A stretch of 64,000 nt of DNA from Mesorhizobium sp. ZC-5 (GCF_025753855.1 NZ_JAOWPT010000012.1:124001-188000), one strand, 5' to 3'; positions 43,586 to 52,843 are shown, counted from the stretch's first letter. Numbers and translations are program-made. Notes: a model not told the origin generated them from the sequence alone.

Positions 43586-44557
43586 TCAGTTGTTCTCGCG
43601 GAATTCCTTCACGATCGGACCGAAGTTCGTATCGATGTCTTCCCAGACCTTGGCCGCATCCGCGGACGCCCGGAAACGAATATTGACCGAACGTTCCTTG
43701 GCCTGGGCCTGGTAGTCGGGGTCGTTGATCAGTTCCTGGATCGCTGTTTCAATCGTCTTGACCACCGGCTCCGGCGTATCCTTCGGAGCAATAACGAGAC
43801 GCGTCGTCGTCATCACCACGTCGAAGCCTTGCTCCTGCGCGGTCGGCACGTCCGGCAGGCTGGGCTGGCGCTCCGTGTCGAATACGGCCAGCAGACGGAT
43901 ATCGCCGCTCTTGGCATGCGGATAGAGTTCCGAATAGGTGTCGGTAATAATGTCGAGATGGCCGCCGAGAAGCGATGCCAGCGCGGTGCCGGCCTGTTCC
44001 ATCGCGGTCCAGTTGAGCTCGATGCCGGCAACCTTGTTCAGTCGCAGCAGCGACAGATGGCCGGTGGAAAGGACGGTGCTCGATGCCGAAGTGATCGTGC
44101 CGGGCGAAGCCTTGGCGGCATCGACCACGTCCTGCAGCTTCTGGAACTTGCTGTCCTTGGCGACGGCTATCGCCAGTGCGCCGTAGTCGTGTTGGGCGAT
44201 GACAACGGTGTTTTCGCGTTTGAAATCGCCGCCGCGCTCCGGATCGAGATAATACATGCTGACCTGCGGCACCGGCACCAGCGCAATGGTGTACCCGTCC
44301 GGAGCGGCGCTCTGCAACCTGGTGGCACCTTCGATGCCGCCGGCGCCTGAGAGATTCTCGACAATGACGGCCAAGCCGAGCTTCTGCTTCAGCCCTTCGG
44401 CCAGCATACGTCCGGCAATGTCGGTGCCGCCGCCGGCACTGTTGGGGATGATCATGGTCATCGTCTTGGACTTGTCGGGGAAGGACGCATCCTGGGCGTG
44501 GGCATGTGCAGCAGCCAGAAGTGCCGTTGCAGTGAGCGCAATCGAGAAAAAGCGCAT
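43586..44557 (-). CDS. tctC: Tripartite tricarboxylate transporter binding protein (set 1)
   Basis: 323 residues with a signal peptide (MRFFSIALTATALLAAAHAH). TctC landmarks: MIIPNSAGGGTDIAGRMLAE, VENLSGAGGIEGATRLQSAA, PDGYTIALVPVP and LGGHLDIITDTYSELYPHA. It captures a carboxylate in the periplasm and hands it to TctAB. It reads toward the aldolase gene. The upstream region (44558-44727) holds a GTGTAC motif at 44652-44657. Confidence 0.92.
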   Translation of the reverse strand: MRFFSIALTATALLAAAHAHAQDASFPDKSKTMTMIIPNSAGGGTDIAGRMLAEGLKQKLGLAVIVENLSGAGGIEGATRLQSAAPDGYTIALVPVPQVSMYYLDPERGGDFKRENTVVIAQHDYGALAIAVAKDSKFQKLQDVVDAAKASPGTITSASSTVLSTGHLSLLRLNKVAGIELNWTAMEQAGTALASLLGGHLDIITDTYSELYPHAKSGDIRLLAVFDTERQPSLPDVPTAQEQGFDVVMTTTRLVIAPKDTPEPVVKTIETAIQELINDPDYQAQAKERSVNIRFRASADAAKVWEDIDTNFGPIVKEFRENN

Positions 44558-44650
44558 TTCAGTTCCTCCCGTAGTGTTCTTGCAAATCTGCTTGGTCAGC
44601 CATGTCCGACGGCAAGGTATGGAGCTTTACCGACTATTATCTGGGTGACT

Positions 44651-44709
44651 TGTGTACGATTGTATCCAGCCGTGCTTTTGTCAATGCGCTCGGATGCATA
44701 ACAGTATGC
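44651..44709. promoter_or_regulatory. Candidate operator upstream of tctC set 1
   Basis: TGTGTACGATTGTATCC (44651-44667) contains GTGTAC, matching the TNGTNNACNA form of FadR/GntR-type sites. Thirty bases on, GCATA and TATGC (44696-44709) form another inverted pair. It lies 95-150 bases upstream of tctC. The same core appears in three other intergenic regions of the cluster. Confidence 0.4.
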
Positions 44710-44727
44710 AAGGTACGTGGTGGGACT

Positions 44728-45807
44728 TCAGCCGGGGAGGACGTTTTCGATCCTGGCCGGCGCATCGCCGCGCTCGACACGCTTCACCGCTTCCGTGAGC
44801 AAGGCATTGGCGGGCGCGTCGATGCCGATCTCCGCGCCTTTCTTCACGATGAAGCCGTTGATGTAGTCGATCTCGGTGCGGCGGCCCTTGATCATGTCCT
44901 GGCCCATGGAAGGCCGCTGCAGCGCCCCGCGGGCGCCGGATGTGGTCTGCGCCAGCATTACGGCGTCGACCCTGGCGAACGCATCCCTGTCTCCGTTGTG
45001 GGCCTTGAGCAGTTCCTGCGGATCGAGTTTGCCGACCTTTTCCAGTTCATAGCCCAGGGCATAGCCGATGCGCACTGCTTCGCCGGCCAGCTTCATCGAA
45101 AAATGCCGGATCGGTTCGATTTCGTCCATTTCACGGCCGCTCAATCCCGCTGCGGCCGACAGGCCGTTGCGCATGGCGTTCTGCGAAAGCTTCGACCAGC
45201 GCTCGCCCCACAGGTTGGTGGTTGCCTTGGTACCGTCGACATGACGCATCATGGCGGCAAGTTCCTCTAGCCGCTGGGTGATGCGACCGTGCACCTCGCC
45301 AACGCGAAATATCGTGGTATCACCCGTCGCCTTGGGCGCCTGGCGGCGGATGCGTCCGGGTTCATAAAGCTCGACCGAGATCGCCGAGGCGATGCAGCCG
45401 ATGGTCTTGCCCCAGCCGACGATACCGGCGATCGTTTCCTCGTTGATGCAGTTCTGCAGGGAGACGACATAACCGGCCGGCGACAGGTAGGGCTTGATCA
45501 TGGTGGTGATCCAGTCCGTGTCGTAGGATTTCATCGATACGAAAGCGATGTCGACAGGCGCCTGCCTGGCGAGATTCGAAACTTCGTGCGGGTGCATCGT
45601 CTCGACTGGCGCGGAGAAAGTCTCCTCGGGCGTCAGGCCGGAAAGCTGCAGGCCGGACCTGCGGATGGCCTCGATGTTGTCGTGCCAGAAATCCAGGATG
45701 GTGACGTCGTGTCCGACCTGCGCCAGATGCGCACCGACATATCCGCCAAGCGCGCCGCCGCCCATCATGACGATACGCGGTCCCGCCGCCTTTCCCGTGC
45801 TGCTCAT
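44728..45807 (-). CDS. Ketopantoate reductase/ApbA-family oxidoreductase
   Basis: 359 residues. The N-terminal dinucleotide fold has IVMMGGGALGGYVGAHLAQV (GxGxxG type), followed by VDIAFVSMKSYDTDWI, and YVVSLQNCINEETIAGIVGW (LQNG-like, here LQNC). The C-terminal half has LWGERWSKLSQNAMRNGLSA with the Lys of this family and a SMGQDMIKGRRTEIDYINGF helical block. The usual substrate is ketopantoate, but in this catabolic setting it probably reduces or oxidises another 2-oxo/hydroxy acid. LQNC in place of LQNG is unusual. Confidence 0.85.
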   Translation of the reverse strand: MSSTGKAAGPRIVMMGGGALGGYVGAHLAQVGHDVTILDFWHDNIEAIRRSGLQLSGLTPEETFSAPVETMHPHEVSNLARQAPVDIAFVSMKSYDTDWITTMIKPYLSPAGYVVSLQNCINEETIAGIVGWGKTIGCIASAISVELYEPGRIRRQAPKATGDTTIFRVGEVHGRITQRLEELAAMMRHVDGTKATTNLWGERWSKLSQNAMRNGLSAAAGLSGREMDEIEPIRHFSMKLAGEAVRIGYALGYELEKVGKLDPQELLKAHNGDRDAFARVDAVMLAQTTSGARGALQRPSMGQDMIKGRRTEIDYINGFIVKKGAEIGIDAPANALLTEAVKRVERGDAPARIENVLPG

Positions 45808-45850
45808 TCAGATCTCCAACTGCTAAGGGCCGCCGCTTGCCCGGCAGCTC

Positions 45851-45867
45851 GTATTCGTTAGTATACA
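45851..45867. promoter_or_regulatory. Candidate operator between two divergent enzyme genes
   Basis: GTATTCGTTAGTATACA lies between the ApbA-family gene (start 45807, minus) and the lyase gene (start 45931, plus). Its core GTATAC (45861-45866) is a perfect palindrome. Twelve of 17 bases match the motif at 46859-46875 (GTATGCGAATGTGTACA). Confidence 0.42.
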
Positions 45868-45930
45868 GCCGTCGACTGCCTGTCCATACGGTCAGGCTCT
45901 CTCCACGCAGTCGCATTTCATGGAGAAAGA

Positions 45931-46812
45931 ATGGAAACCCGCAAGAAATTCCGAAGGATGCTCTCCGAGCCCGGCATCGAGATCCAGCCCGCGGTTTACG
46001 ACCCGCTTTCGGCAAAGCTTGCGGAGAAGTGCGGTTTCAATCTGCTTGCGCTTGGCGGATATGCAATGGGCGCCCACACCGCGATCACCGAACCGTTGAT
46101 GTCACTGGAAGAGGTGGCGCAGATCACTCGGCAGGTCAGCCTCGTCTCCAATCTGCCGCTGATGGTGGACGCCGGGGCCGGCTGGGGCGACCCGTTGCAT
46201 GTGATGCACACGACCAAGGTCCTGGAGCGGGCCGGCGCTGCCTCGATCCATATCGAGGATCAGTTCTATCCCAAACGAGCCCGCTACCATCAAGGGGTCG
46301 AGGAGGTCATCCCGGTCGAGGAAATGCTGCTGAAGATCAAGGCAGCCTTGAGTGCGCGCGACGATCCGGACTTTGCCATCGTGGTGCGCACCGATTCCAT
46401 GCGCACGCACGGCTATGACGAAGGCATTCGCCGCATCCGCGAATATGTGAAAGCCGGGGCCGACGTCATCAAACTTTTCCCTAACAATGAGGCGGAGACG
46501 ATCCGAGCTCCCAAGGAAGTGCCTCCGATCCCGCTGGTCTACGTTAACAGCACCGGCAACAAGTTCGGTCGCGGCGTTTTCACAGCCACGCAGCTCGAAG
46601 GCTGGGGCTACAAAATACTCTACGACGCCATCAGCACTGTTAACGTCGCCGCCCAAGCCTTGATCCGGTATTACACGCATCTGCGGAAAACAGGCGAACA
46701 CGGGCTGGACGACGAGGAAATCGGCAAGGTCCGCCTGCAGGTCGAACAGGCCATCGGGCTGGAGGAGATGTACCGCATAGAAGAGCAGACGCTTGACCCG
46801 CTCGGCCGTTGA
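45931..46812 (+). CDS. Isocitrate lyase/PEP mutase family enzyme (1)
   Basis: 293 residues, with a GGAGAAAG ribosome site. Key blocks: IEIQPAVYDPLSAKLAEKCG, VDAGAGWGDPLHVMHTTKVL (metal-binding Asp in DAGAGWGD), IHIEDQFYPKRARYH (the lyase signature KKCGH is replaced by PKRARYH) and AIVVRTDSMRTHGYDEGI. The missing Cys suggests a non-ICL member such as an oxaloacetate decarboxylase, carboxy-PEP mutase or 2,3-dimethylmalate lyase relative. It should cleave a C-C or rearrange a C-P bond of an acid substrate. First of three paralogues here. Confidence 0.82.
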   Translation: METRKKFRRMLSEPGIEIQPAVYDPLSAKLAEKCGFNLLALGGYAMGAHTAITEPLMSLEEVAQITRQVSLVSNLPLMVDAGAGWGDPLHVMHTTKVLERAGAASIHIEDQFYPKRARYHQGVEEVIPVEEMLLKIKAALSARDDPDFAIVVRTDSMRTHGYDEGIRRIREYVKAGADVIKLFPNNEAETIRAPKEVPPIPLVYVNSTGNKFGRGVFTATQLEGWGYKILYDAISTVNVAAQALIRYYTHLRKTGEHGLDDEEIGKVRLQVEQAIGLEEMYRIEEQTLDPLGR

Positions 46813-46858
46813 CGTCGCGGCGATGAAGGAATTGCATAACGTCATTCGCTTGCGCCGT

Positions 46859-46875
46859 GTATGCGAATGTGTACA
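46859..46875. promoter_or_regulatory. Candidate operator upstream of the IPMDH-family gene
   Basis: GTATGCGAATGTGTACA lies 37-53 bases upstream of the start at 46912. It holds GTGTAC (46869-46874) inside ATGTGTACAT, nearly self-complementary. The same core occurs at 44652, 45861 and 49655. Confidence 0.42.
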
Positions 46876-46911
46876 TTCCCGCTCAATTTAAGGATGCGTG
46901 GAGTCTAGGCC

Positions 46912-47973
46912 ATGAAGGTGGCGCTTTTGCCCGGGGACGGCATAGGCAAGGAAATCATTCCTGAAGCAGTGAAGGTGCTGAAGGCGCTGCGAGGCGTGTC
47001 CATCGAGTTCGAGGAGGCGCCGATTGCCGGCGCCGGCGTCGACGCGTTCGACGATCCGCTGCCGCCCAGCACCCTGGATCTGTGCCTGAAGGCCGATGCG
47101 GTGCTTTTCGGTGCCGCCGGCGCCCCGCAATACGAACACCTGCCCCGCGTCAAGCGTCCCGGTCTTGGCCTGCTGAAATTGCGCAAGGCGATGCAATGCT
47201 ACGCCAATCTCCGGCCGGTCAAACTGTTTCCGGAACTGGCAAATGCGTCGACATTGAAGCCGGATGTGATCAACGGTCTCGACCTGCTGATCGTTCGCGA
47301 GTTGAACAGCGACATCTATTTCGGCGAGCCGCGCGGCCGCATCAACGACACGCCCGGACAACGCGAGGCGATCAACACGATGCGCTACACCGAAAGCGAG
47401 ATCGCGCGCGTGGCGCATGTCGCCTTCAAGGCCGCGCGCGGTCGCCGCAAGAAGCTGTGCTCGATCGACAAGCAGAACGTGCTTGAGACAATGGTGCTGT
47501 GGCGCGAAGTGGTGAGCGAGGTCGGGCGTGAGTATCCTGATGTCGAACTGACGCATCAACTTGTCGATTCCGGCGCCATGATGCTGGTACGCACGCCGAC
47601 CAAGTTCGACGTCATCGTGACCGGAAACATGTTCGGTGACATATTGTCGGACCAGGCTGCGATGCTGACCGGCTCGCTTGGCATGCTGCCTTCGGCGGCG
47701 CTGGGCGACGGGACGCGCGGGCTGTACGAGCCGATCCACGGTTCGGCGCCGGACATCGCCGGCAAGGATATCGCCAACCCGCTCGCGACCATTCTCTCGG
47801 CCGCGCTGATGCTGCGCTACAGCCTCGGTCTGCCCGAACAGGCCGAGCGCGTCGAGGCCGCGGTGCGCAAGGCACTGGCCTCAGGGCTGAGGACCGCCGA
47901 CATCCAGGAGCCGGGCACCAGAGTTGTCGGTACGCGCGCCATGGGCGATGCGGTGGTTGCCGCGCTGCAATAG
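46912..47973 (+). CDS. Isopropylmalate dehydrogenase-family enzyme
   Basis: 353 residues. It starts [20 protein letters not shown] and has the beta-decarboxylating dehydrogenase residues: [20 protein letters not shown], the Tyr/Lys region [15 protein letters not shown] with [40 protein letters not shown] (metal-binding Asp residues) and [20 protein letters not shown]. The family oxidises and decarboxylates 3-isopropylmalate, tartrate, D-malate or homoisocitrate. LeuB is the nearest by pattern, but its place among uptake and lyase genes suggests a catabolic beta-hydroxy acid. No leuCD are near. Confidence 0.85.
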   Translation: MKVALLPGDGIGKEIIPEAVKVLKALRGVSIEFEEAPIAGAGVDAFDDPLPPSTLDLCLKADAVLFGAAGAPQYEHLPRVKRPGLGLLKLRKAMQCYANLRPVKLFPELANASTLKPDVINGLDLLIVRELNSDIYFGEPRGRINDTPGQREAINTMRYTESEIARVAHVAFKAARGRRKKLCSIDKQNVLETMVLWREVVSEVGREYPDVELTHQLVDSGAMMLVRTPTKFDVIVTGNMFGDILSDQAAMLTGSLGMLPSAALGDGTRGLYEPIHGSAPDIAGKDIANPLATILSAALMLRYSLGLPEQAERVEAAVRKALASGLRTADIQEPGTRVVGTRAMGDAVVAALQ

Positions 47974-47982
47974 GAGAACGGC

Positions 47983-48685
47983 ATGGTCGAGATATCCGCA
48001 ATCGACACGGCCACGCTCGCCTTCTTCAAGCAGGCCTCATCGAGCCTTGTAACGGACGCGCTCGGGCGTGTCGGACTCGGCGCCTGGATGGACGACGTCC
48101 TGCCCATTCAATCCGATTTCAAGCTCGCCGGACGGGTGCGCACCGTGCATTTGGCCCCTCGGTCGGGTATCAGGCACTCGGCTCACTCGTTCTACACGGC
48201 CGCCGAACTGTTCGATGACGATGATGTTATGGTGATCGCCACCAACCGTGGCCGCGGCTGGCTGCTTGGGTGAGAACATCGTGCATTTCTGCCAGTACCA
48301 GCGGCTTGGCGGCATCGTGACCGATGGCAAGATCCGCGATGTCGCCGAAATACGCGGCATGTCCTTCCCGGTCTTCGCCCGTGGCGTGACAGCGCGCCCG
48401 TTCCAGAGCGAACTGGAAATCGTTGCGGTTGATGTTTCGGTCGAGTGCGGTGGCGGCTATCTGCGGTCCGGCGACCTGATCGTTGGGGATGCGGACGGCA
48501 TCGTCATAGCTCCAGCGGAAACAGCGCAGCCGCTGATAGCAGAAGTCGAGGAACTGATCGAACTCGAGACGCGGCAGGAGAAACTGATCCGCGAGCGCGC
48601 ACCACTTGCCGAGGTGCAGGAGGTAAGCCGGCTCAAAAAGATTCGAAAAGGCCCGGCACTGAATATCGGCGTTCAGGCGACGTGA
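47983..48685 (+). pseudogene. RraA-like aldolase/regulator family gene with a frameshift
   Basis: The first frame (from ATG 47983) gives TLAFFKQASSSLVTDALGRV, AGRVRTVHLAPRSG and DDVMVIATNRGRGWLLG, then a stop at 48271-48273. The next frame continues ENIVHFCQYQRLGGIVTDGK, IRDVAEIRGMSFPVFARG, EIVAVDVSVECGGGYLRSGD and LIVGDADGIVIAPAE. Dropping one T near 48271 restores one frame of about 233 residues, the normal length. The metal-site motif VTDGKIRD is present. The family includes 4-hydroxy-4-methyl-2-oxoglutarate aldolases. Either a recent mutation or a sequencing error. Confidence 0.8.
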
Positions 48686-48737
48686 TGCCGTGAAGCAGCG
48701 TCCCGATACGGCTGGGCAAGAGAAAAGTGGAGACCGC

Positions 48738-49595
48738 ATGGAACATCGTCAGCGCCGGGAGAATTTTCGCAAGGTGCTTGCATCCGGGAAATGCGTCTTC
48801 CCCGCTTCGGTTTTTGATCCGATCTCGGCGCGGATCGCAGAGGATCTCGGCTACGAAGTCGGCATGCTCGGTGGATCGATCGCGTCGATGGTCGTGCTGG
48901 GAGCGCCCGATCTGTTCGTACTGACGTTGACGGAGTTCGCCGAGCAGGCGCGCCGCACCTGCCGCGCCGGATCGCTGCCGGTGGCGGTCGACGCCGACCA
49001 TGGCTACGGCAACGCGCTGAGTGTCATGCGGACGGTCGAGGAACTGGAAGCGGCGGGTGTGGCGGCGCTTACAATCGAGGATACCGACCTGCCGCCGCGT
49101 TTTGGCCAGGCCAGGAAGGAAACGCTGATCTCCATCGACGAAGGTGTCGGAAAGATGCGCGCGGCTCTGGCTGCACGGCGGGACGCGTCTCTGGTGATCG
49201 TCGGCAGGACCTCGGCGCCGGGGCTGACTGGGGTGGATGACGCGATCGCACGCTGCCGCGCTTACGAGGCGGCTGGCGTCGACGCGCTGTTCGTCAAGGG
49301 TGTGAAGGACCGGGTCGACCTCGAAAAGATCTGCGCTGCGGTCAAGCTGCCGGTGATGCTCGACAGCCCGAGCAAGGAACTGCGCGACCTCGACCATCTC
49401 GGTCGGACGGGCGTGCGCATTGCGCTGCAGGGGCACACTCCATACCTGGCTGCCGTCGAGGCGATCTACCAGACCGCCAAGGCGTTGCGCTCGGGTGCCA
49501 TGCCGGAAGACCTGGGGCAGCTTGCCTCGGCAGCCCGGGTCAAGGAACTGACGCGCGGGGCCGATTACGACGAAGCCGTCTCGTCCTTCCTTTGA
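48738..49595 (+). CDS. Isocitrate lyase/PEP mutase family enzyme (2), oxaloacetate decarboxylase-like
   Basis: 285 residues from ATG 48738 (MEHRQRRENF), with GTGGAGA upstream; the in-frame start at 48690 is less likely. Landmarks: CVFPASVFDPISARIAEDLG, GGSIASMVVLGAPDL, VDADHGYGNALSVMRTVEEL (metal-binding DADHGYG), LTIEDTDLPPRFG and VIVGRTSAPGLTGVDDAI. The GY in place of other loops and the lack of the KKCGH signature point to the oxaloacetate-decarboxylase-type subgroup. It follows the RraA-like gene by 50 bases, probably the same operon. Confidence 0.85.
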   Translation: MEHRQRRENFRKVLASGKCVFPASVFDPISARIAEDLGYEVGMLGGSIASMVVLGAPDLFVLTLTEFAEQARRTCRAGSLPVAVDADHGYGNALSVMRTVEELEAAGVAALTIEDTDLPPRFGQARKETLISIDEGVGKMRAALAARRDASLVIVGRTSAPGLTGVDDAIARCRAYEAAGVDALFVKGVKDRVDLEKICAAVKLPVMLDSPSKELRDLDHLGRTGVRIALQGHTPYLAAVEAIYQTAKALRSGAMPEDLGQLASAARVKELTRGADYDEAVSSFL

Positions 49596-49654
49596 GCCCT
49601 ACTTCCCGACGCTAATGCCGAAAAAGCATTGAGTCATGCGTGACTTTCGCTTTT

Positions 49655-49670
49655 GTGTACAGATGCATAC
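49655..49670. promoter_or_regulatory. Candidate operator upstream of transporter set 2
   Basis: GTGTACAGATGCATAC, whose complement GTATGCATCTGTACAC matches 46859-46874 at 11 of 16 positions including the leading GTATGC. It lies 39-54 bases upstream of tctB of set 2. It suggests co-regulation with the other sites of the cluster. Confidence 0.42.
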
Positions 49671-49708
49671 CATTGACTCCAAGGGCATGCTGATTTCCAA
49701 TCATTTGG

Positions 49709-50284
49709 ATGGTGGCAGGGTTGTCCCGCGGAACGCTGGAGTCTCTCGCGTTGAACGTTCCTAATCCTTCGAAGGACCCAAGGAGTTCCACGAATACAGC
49801 CGCGGACGACGGCGTGCCGGGTCATGCATATCGCGTGCTGGTTCTTGCGTTCCTTGTCGGTGGCCTTCTGGTCTGCCGCACTGCGATCGGACTGACCTAC
49901 TACACCCAAATGGGGCCAGGTCCCGGTTTCTTCCCGTTCTGGGCCGGAGCCCTGCTCAGCCTGTTTTGCCTCATGCTGCTGATACAGTCGTTTCGTGCGC
50001 AAATCCCGGCATTCGACATCCCCGAAAAGGGGCCGATGCTGAAGATCGTCGTGACGATCGCGGCAATCGCCGGCTTTGGCCTGTTCATCGAGCGGCTGGG
50101 CTTCGTTCTGACCATGTTCGGCGTTCTGCTCGCGCTGCTCTACGTCCATGGCTGCCGCATGCTTCCAACCGGGCTGGTGGTCGCATTGACCGGAAGCCTT
50201 GGCGTGGGTTTCGCCTTCAGCAGGTGGCTGGGTGTGTTCCTGCCACCTGCTCCCGGCGCCGTGCTCCAGTTCATCGGGCTCTAG
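49709..50284 (+). CDS. tctB: Tripartite tricarboxylate transporter small subunit (set 2)
   Basis: 191 residues from ATG 49709; the first 40 residues are not hydrophobic and the true start could be later. Four membrane segments follow, with the TctB pattern TYYTQMGPGPGFFPFWAGAL and LFIERLGFVLTMFGVLLALL. Gene order in this set is tctB-tctA-tctC, each separated by less than 50 bases. Confidence 0.82.
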   Translation: MVAGLSRGTLESLALNVPNPSKDPRSSTNTAADDGVPGHAYRVLVLAFLVGGLLVCRTAIGLTYYTQMGPGPGFFPFWAGALLSLFCLMLLIQSFRAQIPAFDIPEKGPMLKIVVTIAAIAGFGLFIERLGFVLTMFGVLLALLYVHGCRMLPTGLVVALTGSLGVGFAFSRWLGVFLPPAPGAVLQFIGL

Positions 50285-50287
50285 GAC

Positions 50288-51796
50288 GTGGAACTGTTCG
50301 GCGACTTCATAGCCGGCTTCGGCATCGCGCTCACTCCGGAGCACCTGTTCTATGCGTTGGTCGGCTGTCTGATCGGCACGCTGGTCGGCGTGCTGCCCGG
50401 CATCGGTTCGGCGGGCGGCATGGTGATCCTGCTGCCGTTGACCTTCCAGATGGAACCGACCGGCGCGATCATCATGCTCGCCGCGATTTTCTACGGCAGC
50501 TATTACGGCGGCACGATCACAACGATCCTGATGAATGTTCCGGGCGAAGTCGCCTCGGTTGCGACGATGCAGGACGGCCATGCCATGGCTAGGCAGGGCA
50601 GGGCGGGCGTCGCGCTGTCGATTGCCGCCATCGGCTCCTTCATCGGCGGTACGCTCGCCACGCTGGCATTGGTGCTGATGGCGCCGGCGCTTTCGGAAAT
50701 GGCGTTGGCATTCGGCCCTCCCGAATTTTTCGCGCTTATGGTGCTCGGCCTGGCGACACTGGCTTTCCTGGCCGGTTCCTCCATGCCGCGCGCGCTGGCG
50801 ATGGCAGTTTTCGGTCTGATCCTCGGGTCGATCGGCACCGACCCGACCATGGGCTCTCCGCGGCTGACCATGGGCTTCGTGCCGCTGCTGGGCGGACTCG
50901 ACTTCGTTCCGGTGGTGATGGGCCTGTTCGGGCTGAGCGAAGTCCTGATCAATGCCGAGAACCCGACGCCGGTCCTGACCAAGAAGGACATCAAGGGCCT
51001 TTATCCGAGCGTGAGGGACTTCCGGCAGTCGGCGGGCTCCATCGTGCGCGGCACTGGGCTCGGCATCTTGCTGGGCCTCATTCCCGGCACCAGTCAGGCA
51101 CTCGCCTCCTTCGTATCCTATGGCGTCGAAAAGGCCGTGGCGAAGCGGCCGGAAGAGTTCGGCAACGGCGCCATCCAAGGCGTCGCTGGCCCGGAAACCG
51201 CCAACAATGCGCATGCGAATGCGGCGCTCATTCCACTTTTCACGCTCGGCATTCCGGGCTCGCCCAGCGTGGCGATCCTGCTCGGCGCCTTCATCATAAA
51301 CGGCCTGGCTCCCGGCCCGCTGCTGTTCGAACAGCATCCGGAAATCGTCTGGCCGATCATCTGTTCGATGATCGTCGGCAACCTGATGCTGCTGATCCTC
51401 AACGTGCCGCTGATCGGCATGTGGGTGAAAATCCTGCAAGTCCCGACCAGCATACTGTCGCCCGTCATCGTGCTGTTCATCTGCCTCGGCACGTACCTCG
51501 TCAACAACAGCGTCTTCGACGTGTGGGTGATGATCCTGTTCGGCCTGCTTGGCTACACGTTGCGCAAGCTGGACTTCCCGCTGTCGCCGATCGCGCTGAC
51601 GCTGATCGTCGGGCCGCTGATGGAGAATGCCGTCCGCCAGGCGCTCAGCATCTCGCGTGGTGACGTGTCGATCCTTTTCCGCAGTTGGCTGGCCTGCGGT
51701 CTGCTGGCGATGGCCGTGTTCGTGCTGACGCTGCCTCTGTGGCGGCTGCGCGCCATCCAGACCCGCGGCGCACTTGGCCGCGACGTCGAGGACTAA
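50288..51796 (+). CDS. tctA: Tripartite tricarboxylate transporter large permease (set 2)
   Basis: 502 residues from GTG 50288, 3 bases after tctB. Blocks typical of TctA: LVGVLPGIGSAGGMVILLPL, FYGSYYGGTITTILMNVPGE, NGAIQGVAGPETANNAHANA and LFTLGIPGSPSVAILLGAFI. Forms the inner-membrane transport unit with TctB. Long open frames on the opposite strand are shadows. Confidence 0.93.
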   Translation: MELFGDFIAGFGIALTPEHLFYALVGCLIGTLVGVLPGIGSAGGMVILLPLTFQMEPTGAIIMLAAIFYGSYYGGTITTILMNVPGEVASVATMQDGHAMARQGRAGVALSIAAIGSFIGGTLATLALVLMAPALSEMALAFGPPEFFALMVLGLATLAFLAGSSMPRALAMAVFGLILGSIGTDPTMGSPRLTMGFVPLLGGLDFVPVVMGLFGLSEVLINAENPTPVLTKKDIKGLYPSVRDFRQSAGSIVRGTGLGILLGLIPGTSQALASFVSYGVEKAVAKRPEEFGNGAIQGVAGPETANNAHANAALIPLFTLGIPGSPSVAILLGAFIINGLAPGPLLFEQHPEIVWPIICSMIVGNLMLLILNVPLIGMWVKILQVPTSILSPVIVLFICLGTYLVNNSVFDVWVMILFGLLGYTLRKLDFPLSPIALTLIVGPLMENAVRQALSISRGDVSILFRSWLACGLLAMAVFVLTLPLWRLRAIQTRGALGRDVED

Positions 51797-51824
51797 TTTC
51801 ACTCGCTCAATGGGAGGAACTGCA

Positions 51825-52799
51825 ATGATCAATTTGAAATGTCTGACGATTGCCACCGCAGTAGCGTTGGCCGGATTCGCCGGCAACGCGTTCGCGCAGA
51901 CGGCATGGCCGGAACCCGGAAAAGTCGTCACCGTGTACAATGGCGGCTCGCCGGGCAGCGGCCAGGATCTGACCGCGCGGCTGGTCGCGGAAGCCCTGCA
52001 GAAGATTCATCCGGGCTCCAACTTCCAGGTGGTCGCCAAGCCCGGCGCCGGCACGCAGCTGGCCTACCAGACGATCGCCGATTCGCCGAAGGACGGCTAC
52101 AGCTTCGGCATCATGTCGCTGCCGACCTTTGCCACGCTCTATCTCGATCCGTCGCGACAGGCAGGCTTCAACCGCGATAGCTTCGCCCCTGCGGCTAACT
52201 TCATCTTCGATCCGGGCGCGATCGCTGTGCCGGCCGAAAGCCCCTACAAGACCCTGAAGGACCTGCTCGACGCCGCCAAGGCCAAGCCGGGCGAGGTTAC
52301 CGTCGCCGTCGTCGGCCCGAAGAGCCGCGAGCACCTTGACGTGACGGCGATGGAGCAGGCTGCCGGAGTCAAGTTCAATCCGATCTTCCACAACGATTCC
52401 GGCACCGGGTTGAACAACCTGCTTGGCGGCAATGTCGAGGCTCAACAAGGCAGTGTAGGCGATTTCCTGGCGCAGATCGCAGCCGGCCGTATCCGTTTGC
52501 TGGCCGTCTTCGCCAAAGCGCCGAGCGCCTTTGCTCCAGACGTACCGACCGCCGAGGCGTCGGGCGTTCCTGTGTTCTCCGGGGTGACGCGCGGCTTCAC
52601 TTTCCCGGCAGGCGTCGATCCCGCAATAGTGAAGCAGCTCAGCGACGACATCGGCGCGATCGTCAACTCGCCCGAGCAGCAGGAAAACATCAAGAACCTC
52701 GGCTTCGAGGCCAACTACATGGATATGGAGCAGTTCACGGCATACGCCAAGAGCGAGGAGGACCGTATCAAGGACATCCTCAGCAAGATTCCGAACTGA
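51825..52799 (+). CDS. tctC: Tripartite tricarboxylate transporter binding protein (set 2)
   Basis: 324 residues from ATG 51825, with GGGAGGA upstream. Signal peptide about 1-24 (MINLKCLTIATAVALAGFAG). Body: VTVYNGGSPGSGQDLTARLV, VVAKPGAGTQLAYQTIADSP, KDGYSFGIMSLP and LLGGNVEAQQGSVGDFL. Periplasmic receptor for a carboxylate. A GC-rich hairpin follows before the lyase gene. Confidence 0.92.
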   Translation: MINLKCLTIATAVALAGFAGNAFAQTAWPEPGKVVTVYNGGSPGSGQDLTARLVAEALQKIHPGSNFQVVAKPGAGTQLAYQTIADSPKDGYSFGIMSLPTFATLYLDPSRQAGFNRDSFAPAANFIFDPGAIAVPAESPYKTLKDLLDAAKAKPGEVTVAVVGPKSREHLDVTAMEQAAGVKFNPIFHNDSGTGLNNLLGGNVEAQQGSVGDFLAQIAAGRIRLLAVFAKAPSAFAPDVPTAEASGVPVFSGVTRGFTFPAGVDPAIVKQLSDDIGAIVNSPEQQENIKNLGFEANYMDMEQFTAYAKSEEDRIKDILSKIPN

Positions 52800-52816
52800 T
52801 CTCGCTGCGACATAAG

Positions 52817-52843
52817 GCTCCTCCGCGCTGGTGCGGAGGGGCT
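52817..52843 (+). terminator. Hairpin after tctC set 2
   Basis: GCTCCTCCGC pairs with GCGGAGGGGCT (with a G-T wobble) around the loop GCTGGT, 18 bases after the tctC stop. No T-run follows. It may shield the tctC mRNA or partly end transcription before the lyase gene. Confidence 0.5.

Noticed and set aside
44602-45270. A 222-codon frame on the + strand
   Set aside because: It is antisense to the ApbA-family gene and has no protein character.
49634-51940. A 768-codon open frame on the - strand
   Set aside because: It is the shadow of tctB/tctA set 2, with the biased His/Arg/Gln composition usual for antisense of GC-rich membrane genes.
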